Positions 58,361-64,000 of a stretch of 64,000 nt of DNA are shown piece after piece. Position 1 is the stretch's first letter; each line of letters starts with the position of its first letter. A program made the translations under genes and the position numbers. The stretch covers positions 3,038,001 through 3,102,000 of the forward strand of contig NC_013131.1 in NCBI RefSeq assembly GCF_000024025.1, read 5' to 3'. The DNA comes from Catenulispora acidiphila DSM 44928. Its GTDB lineage: Bacteria > Actinomycetota > Actinomycetes > Streptomycetales > Catenulisporaceae. The notes under the pieces are model-generated. The model was not told the DNA's origin and searched no databases. It was given only the letters and a program-made list of their open reading frames with translations.

Positions 58361-59869
58361 TCAGGCGCCGGCTCGGGCGCGCCGGGGCGCCTGGGTGCGG
58401 GACGCGGTGTTGGCCTGCGTGCGGCCTGTGTGCGGGGGGCGGCTTCGGCGGCTGCGGCCCGCGCCGGTGGAGCCAGTGTAGCGCGGGCGTTCGACCACGG
58501 GGTTGGGGATCGTGACGGCGATGCCGGTGGGGACGCGGGCTCCGGTGATGGCGGCGAGTTCGGCGTCGCCGGGGCGGACCCGGGCGGAGTTCGGAGTGAT
58601 GCCGGCGGCCGCCATCATGCGGGTCATGTCGCGGCGTTGGTTGGGCAGGACCAGGGTGACCACGGTGCCGGACTCCCCGGCGCGCGCGGTGCGGCCGCCG
58701 CGGTGCAGGTAGTCCTTGTGGTCGGCCGGCGGGTCGACGTTGACGACCAGGTCCAGGCCCTCGATGTGGATGCCGCGGGCCGCGACGTTGGTGGCGATCA
58801 GGGCGGTGACCTGGCCGCCGCGGAACTGCTCCAGGGTGCGGGTGCGCTGCGGCTGGGACTTGCCGCCGTGCAGCGCCGCGGCCCGCACCCCGTTGGCCAG
58901 CAGGTCGCGGACCAGGCGGTCGGCGCCGTGCCGGGTGTCGGTGAACATGATCACGCCGCCCTCGCGGGAGGCGATGTGGGCCACCGCGGCGTTCTTGTCG
59001 CTGCCCTCGATGTGCAGCAGGTGGTGCTCCATGGTGGTGACCGACGCGGCCGAGGGGTCGACGGAGTGGGTCACCGGGTCGGTGAGGAAGCGGCGGACCA
59101 GGCGGTCGACGTTGCGGTCCAGGGTGGCCGAGAACAGCATGGTCTGCCCGCCCGGTGCGACCTGGTCCAGGAGTTCGGTGACCTGGGGCAGGAAGCCCAT
59201 GTCGGCCATCTGGTCGGCCTCGTCCAGGACGGTGATCGCGACCTGGTCCAGGCGGCAGTCGCCGCGCTCGATCAGGTCCTTGAGGCGTCCGGGCGTGGCC
59301 ACGACGATCTCCGCACCGCTGCGCAGCGCGTGGGCCTGACGGCCGATCGATATCCCGCCGACGACCGTGGCCAGCCGGAGCCGGACGGCGTGGGCGTAGG
59401 GCGTGAGCGCGTCGGTGACCTGCTGCGCCAGCTCGCGGGTCGGGACCAGGACCAGGGCCAGCGGCTCCCGGGGCTCGGCCCGGCGTCCGGCGGTGCGGGC
59501 CAGCAGCGCCAAGCCGAAGGCGATGGTCTTGCCCGAACCGGTGCGGCCGCGGCCCAGGACGTCGCGGCCGGCCAGCGAGTTCGGCAGCGTCGAGGCCTGG
59601 ATCGGGAACGGCTCGGTCAGGCCCTCGCGCGCCAGCGTCTGCAGCAGGGCACCGGGCAAGTCGAGCTCGCTGAACGCCGTGACGGCGGGCAGCGCCGGCG
59701 TGGAGCTGACGGGAAGGGCGAACTCGCCCTGCACGGCGGGACCCCGGCGGCTCGACTGGCCGCCGGAACGACGGCCGCCGCCCGAGGAGCGGTAGCCGCC
59801 GGAGGCGGAACCGGAGCCCGAGCGCGAGTCGGAACCGCGCTGGGAAGCGGAGTGATTGGAACGGATCAT
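58361..59869 (-). CDS. DEAD-box RNA helicase, RhlE-like
   Basis: 502 residues. The order of motifs is standard: Q motif FPIQASTLPNSLAGRDVL, motif I GRTGSGKT, Ia PTRELAQQV, II VLDEADQM, III FSATLD, V NVAARGIH, VI HRGGRTARAGE. The N- and C-terminal tails are Ser/Arg/Gly-rich, as usual for RNA contact. DEAD-box proteins of this group unwind structured RNA in ribosome assembly and in the cold. The ribosome-binding site lies inside the perfect hairpin at 59877-59906, so translation may depend on temperature or helicase level. The cold-shock gene lies upstream on the same strand. Confidence 0.95.
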   Translation of the reverse strand: MIRSNHSASQRGSDSRSGSGSASGGYRSSGGGRRSGGQSSRRGPAVQGEFALPVSSTPALPAVTAFSELDLPGALLQTLAREGLTEPFPIQASTLPNSLAGRDVLGRGRTGSGKTIAFGLALLARTAGRRAEPREPLALVLVPTRELAQQVTDALTPYAHAVRLRLATVVGGISIGRQAHALRSGAEIVVATPGRLKDLIERGDCRLDQVAITVLDEADQMADMGFLPQVTELLDQVAPGGQTMLFSATLDRNVDRLVRRFLTDPVTHSVDPSAASVTTMEHHLLHIEGSDKNAAVAHIASREGGVIMFTDTRHGADRLVRDLLANGVRAAALHGGKSQPQRTRTLEQFRGGQVTALIATNVAARGIHIEGLDLVVNVDPPADHKDYLHRGGRTARAGESGTVVTLVLPNQRRDMTRMMAAAGITPNSARVRPGDAELAAITGARVPTGIAVTIPNPVVERPRYTGSTGAGRSRRSRPPHTGRTQANTASRTQAPRRARAGA

Positions 59870-59876
59870 GGGATGA

Positions 59877-59906
59877 CCTTCCTCGAGAGGCGCGTTTCGA
59901 GGAAGG
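59877..59906 (-). promoter_or_regulatory. Leader hairpin that hides the helicase ribosome-binding site
   Basis: On the minus strand, arms CCTTCCTCGA and TCGAGGAAGG pair perfectly around a 10-base loop. The second arm contains the AGGAAGG ribosome site, seven bases before the ATG. A second stem (CCGCGGT and ACCGCGG, 59914-59930) lies just upstream. Sequestration of the site suggests translational control such as an RNA thermosensor or autoregulation by the helicase. Confidence 0.6.
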
Positions 59907-60095
59907 AGCCGGGCCGCGGTGAAACCGCGGGCAGACCATCACGAACGAGCCTGAAAAACGTGGGGCGTGGACGGTGGAACCGTTCGGACCGCACTGGTAC
60001 TACGAGAAGAACAGTTCGGCGGGACCCGGAGACGTTGCCGGGCGCGTGGCGCGGACGCAGCTTAGGCAAGCTCCGCCGCGTCCCCCGCGGGAAAA

Positions 60096-60299
60096 TCAGA
60101 TCGGGCGGATGTTCTCGGCATGCGGGCCCTTGGGGCTCTGCGCGATCTCGAACTCGACCCTCTGGCCCTCGAGCAGCTCGCGGAAGCCTTCGGCGCTGAT
60201 GTTCGAGAAGTGGGCGAACACGTCAGGTCCGCCGTCGTCCTGCTCGATGAAACCGAAACCCTTTTCCGCTTTGAACCACTTCACGGTGCCAACAGTCAT
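60096..60299 (-). CDS. Cold-shock protein, CspA family
   Basis: 67 residues from the ATG at 60299 ([20 protein letters not shown]), preceded by AAGGAAG. The RNA-binding motifs RNP1 (KGFGFIE) and RNP2 (VFAHF) are intact. It acts as a nucleic-acid chaperone. The start is set by alignment to the family, which begins at this Met. It is followed downstream by the DEAD-box helicase on the same strand, a functionally related pair. Confidence 0.97.
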   Translation of the reverse strand: MTVGTVKWFKAEKGFGFIEQDDGGPDVFAHFSNISAEGFRELLEGQRVEFEIAQSPKGPHAENIRPI

Positions 60300-60404
60300 A
60301 TATGCGTCTTCCTTGGTGGGGGGCCGTACCGAAACCCGCGCTACGCGCGTTTCACGCCGCCGCGATGACCACCAGCCCGGAACCAGCACCGGGAAAACTA
60401 AAGA

Positions 60405-60434
60405 TGCGCCTGTCGGCTACAACCGGCAGGCGCA
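60405..60434 (-). promoter_or_regulatory. Terminator-like stem in the cold-shock gene leader
   Basis: On the minus strand, TGCGCCTGCCGG and CCGACAGGCGCA pair (one G-T) around TTGTAG and are followed by TCTTTAGTTTT. This is an intrinsic-terminator shape 106 bases upstream of the cold-shock start. It may be a leader attenuator, or the end of a short RNA made from further upstream. Confidence 0.55.
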
Positions 60435-60479
60435 CACAAGTACATGGGAACCACAACTGCAACAAGTAACACTGTAGCA

Positions 60480-61113
60480 GCCGCGGGCTCCAGCGTGGCG
60501 GGATTTCGATCACGAGCCGACCGCGACCGCCACCGCTCTCGCAGGGCGTTCGCCCTGCTCGAGCGCACCTCTTACTCCGATAGATGAAAATCTGTAGCCG
60601 CTGGAGTAGACATGGTGCCTCAGTGTGGGTAGTGTTCCTGTCGTAACCACAGCAGCGAAGATGCGCGGCAGACACGAACTGGCGCGAGGCAAGTGCAGGA
60701 CGGCAATGGGGTTCCGGGGCCGGCAGTGCTGGTGGGCGCCGGGGCCGACGGCCGGGCCGCAGGACAGGGCCCGGGGCTGCCGAGCAGTACCGCAAGTGCA
60801 GTAGGCAAGACCCGCAAGTGCAAGACGCAGTATCCGGTCAGGTAGGTCGAGAAGAGAACAGGAGCGAACACCATCAGGATCGCCCGGACGGCATGGTGTG
60901 TCCGGGTGGGCAGTTCAGGCCCCGGATTGGAAGGTGGTCCCCGGTCAGCAGTCCGAGATCCCCGCGCTCCCGCCGTGTTCAGGCGGCCCGCGGAAACAGT
61001 AGGCCGGTGTGTTTCGCCGGTAGGTAGATGGTGTTGAACCCCCCCAGGGCCCGGTGCCGTACGGCACCGGGCCCCTCCTCGTGTCCTGCCGCGCAGCAGA
61101 CAGAAGAGGTGCG
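60480..61113. other. Long non-coding region with repeats and hairpins
   Basis: 634 bases without a convincing gene between the cold-shock leader and the MerR gene. It holds a stem GCAGGGCG-TT-CGCCCTGC (60541-60558). Three copies of GCAAGTGCA lie at 60689, 60792 and 60814, and a 28-base palindrome near 61060 is listed separately. It may encode a structured RNA. Confidence 0.5.
61047..61074. terminator. 28-base perfect palindrome ahead of the MerR gene
   Basis: GGGCCCGGTGCCGT and its complement form an uninterrupted palindrome ending 40 bases before the MerR start codon. On the plus strand it is followed by CCTCCTCG, so it resembles a terminator or attenuator for an upstream plus-strand transcript. 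Confidence 0.6.
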
Positions 61114-61461
61114 ATGACAGGTAGTACCCGCTCCACCCCGGCCGACAGGCTGGACGATGACGACTATCCGGCCTACACGATGGGCCGGGCCGCCGAGATG
61201 ATCGGCGCCACCCCCGCGTTCCTGCGGGCCTTGGGCGAGGCGAAACTGATCGTGCCGCTGCGCTCCGACGGCGGCCACCGCCGCTACTCCCGCTACCAAC
61301 TGCGCATCGCCGCCCGCGCCCGCGAACTCGTCGATGCCGGAACCCCCGTCGACGCCGCCTGCCGCATCATCGTCCTGGAAGACCAGCTCGAAGAAGCCCA
61401 ACGCCTCAACGCGGAGTTGCAAGCCGGGTCGGGCGAGGCGAAGCCGAACGCGCAGGCCTGA
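61114..61461 (+). CDS. Short MerR-family regulator, HspR-like
   Basis: 115 residues from the ATG at 61114, behind AGAAGAGG. The MerR winged helix is complete: YTMGRAAEMIGATPAFLRAL, then the wing PLRSDGGHRRYSRYQLRI. A coiled helix follows (IIVLEDQLEEAQRLNAELQA). The size and helix-turn-helix resemble HspR-type repressors of heat-shock genes. The nearby J-domain, Hsp20 and cold-shock genes support a stress role, but no HAIR-type operator was found. Confidence 0.85.
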   Translation: MTGSTRSTPADRLDDDDYPAYTMGRAAEMIGATPAFLRALGEAKLIVPLRSDGGHRRYSRYQLRIAARARELVDAGTPVDAACRIIVLEDQLEEAQRLNAELQAGSGEAKPNAQA

Positions 61462-61641
61462 GCTCGGACCGAGAGGGGCCGTGTCGGCGCATTCTGGGGC
61501 GAGGGGTGGATCTCAGCGCAGCGCATCGGGCGCGGTTCGCGCTGATGTCGGTGTCCGGCCACTGGTATCCGACCACTGGCATGCGGAGCTCGAGGTCGGA
61601 CAGCAGGTTGTGGTGCCGATGCGTCGGGCCGGTCGCCAGGG

Positions 61642-62034
61642 TCAGTCGCCCAGGCGCATGGGAGGTCCGACGTAAATGTGCGGTCCGGGCACCGGCGCGG
61701 ACTGGCGGGTGTGGATGAGGGTGGGTCCCGCTACCAGCGGGGCATCGCCCGGCTCGGGATCGCCGTCGGAGCGCTCGGCCGGGTCCGGACCTAGCCGGGC
61801 GGCGGACTGAGCGGCTGCGCGGGGGCGGGTGCGGTCGTACGCGGCGCGTTTGGCCGGGTCGTTCAGGATGTGCCAGGCGGCGAGGACCTGTGCCAGACGC
61901 TGTGCGCCGGCGGCACCCGTGGCGGGTGCGGTGTCGGGGTGCAGGGTGCGGGCCAGGTTCCGGAAGGCGCCTTTGATCTGCTCGGGGTCGGCATCGGCGG
62001 CGACGCCGAGGATGGCGTAGAGGTCGTCGGCCAT
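61642..62034 (-). CDS. J-domain protein
   Basis: 130 residues. The N-terminal J domain is complete: LYAILGVAADADPEQIKGAF, NLARTLHPDTAPAT with the HPD motif, and WHILNDPAKRAAYDRTR. The C-terminal half is Pro/Ala-rich with no zinc finger or substrate-binding domain, so it is a class III-like J protein that stimulates Hsp70. It lies downstream of Hsp20 on the same strand, separated by 99 bases. Confidence 0.93.
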   Translation of the reverse strand: MADDLYAILGVAADADPEQIKGAFRNLARTLHPDTAPATGAAGAQRLAQVLAAWHILNDPAKRAAYDRTRPRAAAQSAARLGPDPAERSDGDPEPGDAPLVAGPTLIHTRQSAPVPGPHIYVGPPMRLGD

Positions 62035-62133
62035 GCTCGCTCCCGCTGGGCTGCTCGCCGGTGGCCGCCGGGAGGGGGAGGGGCGGCCACCGGGGTGATG
62101 GTGGGCGTGCCGTGGGGCGGCACGCGGCGGGGG

Positions 62134-62571
62134 TCAGGCGTTGATCGCCTTCTTCTCGTCGGCGGTGGTGATCTGCACCTTGCGGGGCTTGGCCTTCTCG
62201 GCGACGGGGATGCGCAGCGTCAGGACGCCGGCGTCGTAGCCGGCCTTGATGTTGTCGGTGTCCAGGGTGTCGCCGAGGAACAGCTGGCGGGAGAAGGCGC
62301 CCAGCGGCCGCTCGGAGATCTCCACCTTGGCCTCGCCCAGCGCGGCGGGGCGGCGTTCGGCCTTCACCGTGAGCACGTTGCGCTCGATGTCGATGTCGAT
62401 GGCGTCCAGGGACACGCCGGGCAGGTCGAAGCAGACCACGAACTCGTCGCCCTCGCGCCAGGCGTCCAGGGGCATCGGGTTGGGGCGGGTCCAGGTGCCC
62501 GCGGCGGTGGTCCCGAGCAGCTGGCTGGCGATGCGGTCCAGGTCGCGGAACGGGTCGGTGCGCATCAACAT
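62134..62571 (-). CDS. Small heat-shock protein, Hsp20/alpha-crystallin family
   Basis: 145 residues from the ATG at 62571, with GGAGGTGA ahead. The alpha-crystallin domain is at about 45-130: [37 protein letters not shown], and [20 protein letters not shown]. It prevents aggregation of unfolded proteins. The promoter at 62628-62656 has a near-consensus -35/-10 pair overlapped by a palindrome, implying repression, probably by the divergent regulator. Confidence 0.95.
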   Translation of the reverse strand: MLMRTDPFRDLDRIASQLLGTTAAGTWTRPNPMPLDAWREGDEFVVCFDLPGVSLDAIDIDIERNVLTVKAERRPAALGEAKVEISERPLGAFSRQLFLGDTLDTDNIKAGYDAGVLTLRIPVAEKAKPRKVQITTADEKKAINA

Positions 62572-62627
62572 GGGGTCACCTCCAGGTGAGTGGGTCGACC
62601 AGGGGGGTCGACTCGCTGACAGACACA

Positions 62628-62656
62628 GGTATAGCATGTCATCGGAACGATGACAA
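62628..62656 (-). promoter_or_regulatory. Promoter of the Hsp20 gene
   Basis: On the minus strand, TTGTCA (62651-62656) and TATACC (62628-62633) are separated by exactly 17 bases, close to the vegetative sigma consensus. The palindrome at 62637-62655 overlaps the -35 element and spacer. Confidence 0.75.
62637..62655. promoter_or_regulatory. Operator over the Hsp20 promoter
   Basis: Arms TGTCATCG and CGATGACA are perfect complements around GAA. The position over the -35 element is that of a repressor site; the divergent HSP18-type regulator is the likely ligand. Confidence 0.7.
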
Positions 62657-62685
62657 GTGATGCCGTCGCCGAGGAGATGACGCAG

Positions 62686-63369
62686 ATGGAAGACAAGCAG
62701 CGCGGCCGGACGCCCGCCGGCGCCGCCGTTTTCGACACCGGTGCCGCCTTGGGCGAGATCGCGGCCGCGATGCACGCCGTGCATCCCTCCGCCGACGTGC
62801 CCGGGCCGGCGTCGGCGCCGCTGAGTGCCAACCAGGTGCTGGCCGCCCTGACGCTGCTCCGTGAGCTCCGTACGGAGATAGCCGGTTGGGAGCCGCAGCT
62901 GATCGAGGCGGCCCGGGCGTTGAACACCAGCTGGGCCGACCTGGCTCCGGCCTTGGGCGTGGCCAGCCGGCAGGCCGCCGAGCGCCGTTACCTGCGGCTG
63001 CGGCCCGCGGTCGACGGCGCGGAAGGCACCGGCGAGGAGCGGGTGGCCGCCGAGCGGGACCGTAGAGCGGGAGACAAGGCGGTGGCGGGCTGGGCCCGGG
63101 ACAACGCCGCCGGGCTGCGGCAGCTGGCCGGGCAGATCGGCGCGCTGACCGATCTGGGGGACGGCGCCGACGGCGACCTGGCCGCGCTGCACGACGCGCT
63201 GGGCCGCGACGACGCCGCGGACCTGTTGGCACCGCTGGCCGGTACCCGCGGCCACCTGACCGGCGCCCATCCGGGCCTGGCCGAGCAGGTCGGAGCCGTG
63301 GACTCCAGCATTACCCGGGTGCGCGCGGCCTCCGACCGTGCCCGCCGCCCCGGGCCGCAGGACGTGTGA
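62686..63369 (+). CDS. Probable regulator of the small heat-shock gene (HSP18 regulator-like)
   Basis: 227 residues, taking the ATG at 62686, nine bases after GAGGAG. An ATG at 62650 would lie inside the operator. The visible pattern is [20 protein letters not shown], then [20 protein letters not shown], a helix-turn-helix-like segment, then [20 protein letters not shown]. Similar proteins sit beside hsp18-type genes in streptomycetes. It probably represses Hsp20 through the palindrome. The C-terminal half is helical with no further domain recognised. Confidence 0.75.
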   Translation: MEDKQRGRTPAGAAVFDTGAALGEIAAAMHAVHPSADVPGPASAPLSANQVLAALTLLRELRTEIAGWEPQLIEAARALNTSWADLAPALGVASRQAAERRYLRLRPAVDGAEGTGEERVAAERDRRAGDKAVAGWARDNAAGLRQLAGQIGALTDLGDGADGDLAALHDALGRDDAADLLAPLAGTRGHLTGAHPGLAEQVGAVDSSITRVRAASDRARRPGPQDV

Positions 63370-63400
63370 GCCGTGTCGTCGTCGAGGAGGGCTGCCGTGA

Positions 63401-63694
63401 TCAATCCGCCGCCTGGGCAGCAGGCGGTGAAGCCACCGCGGGGGCAGCGACGAGCAGATCTGTGTGCCCTATGCGGACCTGGAAGCCGGCACCTTCCAAG
63501 ATGGAGCCCATGGCGGTGTACATCGCCGCTTTGATGCCCGCGATCGGGCCCAACTGCGCGAGGTCGGGCTGCCACAGCACCCGTACACCCTCAGGCACCG
63601 CCTCGGCCGTCACCCCCCGCCCGGACGCCCGAGTCCGAAATCCCGCCCGGTCCAGCAGGTCCCGGACGTCATCGAGCATCTGGTGCTGATCCAT
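63401..63694 (-). CDS. Hypothetical protein
   Basis: 97 residues from the ATG at 63694 ([20 protein letters not shown]). The sequence is compact and alpha/beta-like ([40 protein letters not shown]) with an Ala/Pro-rich C-terminus. There is no signal peptide or recognisable family. The ribosome site GGGGAAGG is 12 bases away, longer than usual. It converges on the HSP18-type regulator gene with a gap of 31 bases. Confidence 0.6.
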   Translation of the reverse strand: MDQHQMLDDVRDLLDRAGFRTRASGRGVTAEAVPEGVRVLWQPDLAQLGPIAGIKAAMYTAMGSILEGAGFQVRIGHTDLLVAAPAVASPPAAQAAD

Positions 63695-63865
63695 TGGTGT
63701 GCAAGGCCTTCCCCGCGGTAACCCGCCCAGCCGCCGTGCGGCACGGCGGCTCCATAGCTGACTCGAGCCGTTAACCCGATTCGCGCACGGCAAACCTCCC
63801 CGCTCACTTTGATTGCGCACGCGGTGGCGAGCATGCCGATCCGCCCCGCGATTAGAGTGGTCTGC

Positions 63866-64000
63866 ATGGACATGCGAAGGATCGTCGCGGTGCTGGCCGA
63901 GGAGGCTGAGCAGCAACTTCACGACCACGTGTGGGAGCTGTCGCCACACGACCATGGACTGGCTCGTGAGGCCGAGGCCGGCCTGCGCAAAGCGGTCGGT
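63866..64000 (+). CDS. Hypothetical protein, 5' part only
   Basis: 45 codons from an ATG at 63866 run open to the right edge (MDMRRIVAVLAEEAEQQLHD, then HVWELSPHDHGLAREAEAGL). The frame has strong third-position GC bias and no signal peptide. No family can be assigned from this length. Confidence 0.5.
   Translation, partial: MDMRRIVAVLAEEAEQQLHDHVWELSPHDHGLAREAEAGLRKAVG

Noticed and set aside
60510-61100. Short open frames between the cold-shock and MerR genes
   Set aside because: None has a ribosome site or protein-like composition; the stretch is better read as non-coding.
61462-61641. Possible small gene after the MerR regulator
   Set aside because: Candidate frames lack start signals and run into the antisense of the J-domain gene.

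Overview
The window reads as chromosome from a high-GC, secretion-rich actinobacterium. GC content is very high, GTG starts and Tat-type or lipoprotein signals are frequent, sugar ABC systems lack their own ATPase, and regulators of the ROK, LacI, DeoR-LacI, LuxR, HxlR, TetR and LysR families are dense. A filamentous soil genus (Catenulispora-like or streptomycete-like) would fit, but nothing here fixes the genus. I found no rRNA, tRNA, CRISPR array, insertion sequence or phage module.

Layout. 1-5 kb: two divergent secreted glycoside hydrolases, a GH2 enzyme cut by the left edge and a clan GH-D-like enzyme with a CBM35-type module. 5-10 kb: a LuxR/NarL-type two-component system facing an MMPL exporter, then an S1-domain protein. 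10-19 kb: small regulator/enzyme pairs (NmrA-like reductase, double-domain AsnC regulator, ROK kinase with LacI repressor, LuxR-GAF regulator with SnoaL-like protein, DUF1330, alpha/beta hydrolase with HxlR), several with clear palindromic operators. 18.6-23.7 kb: cell-envelope proteins, namely a secreted cutinase-NlpC/P60-SH3 fusion, and a coupled pair of an FHA/winged-helix protein and a transmembrane Ser/Thr kinase whose extracellular end looks like a lytic transglycosylase. 24-26.9 kb: DUF1206 membrane protein, phospholipase D-like protein and a small unknown.

27.1-33.6 kb is the least explained part and my main candidate for an undescribed system. A 1319-residue protein with central hydrophobic hairpins and a C-terminal He_PIG Ig-like domain is followed by a 780-residue protein carrying an internal Hint (hedgehog/intein) domain. 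33.6-41.4 kb is a carbohydrate utilisation locus: two CUT1 permeases, a lipoprotein binding protein and a DUF2264 protein on the minus strand, divergent from a DeoR-HTH/LacI-sensor hybrid regulator coupled to a D-2-hydroxyacid dehydrogenase. 41.5-45.2 kb holds an orphan, frameshifted gvpK, a CsbD-like protein, a cyclopropane fatty acid synthase-like methyltransferase and small proteins. 45.4-50.4 kb holds DUF4331, chloroperoxidase-like hydrolase, LysR, FMN reductase, a monooxygenase-like protein and DUF2255. 50.8-58.1 kb holds a GT1 glycosyltransferase, a large secreted beta-propeller/Ig/lectin protein, and an MFS exporter with a TetR repressor.

58.3-63.4 kb groups temperature and stress genes: a DEAD-box helicase whose ribosome-binding site lies in a perfect hairpin, a cold-shock protein with a terminator-like leader, a 600-base non-coding block, a short MerR regulator, a J-domain protein, and Hsp20 divergent from a probable HSP18-type regulator with a palindrome over the shared promoter. 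Most long open frames antisense to these genes are GC-rich shadow frames and were left out.
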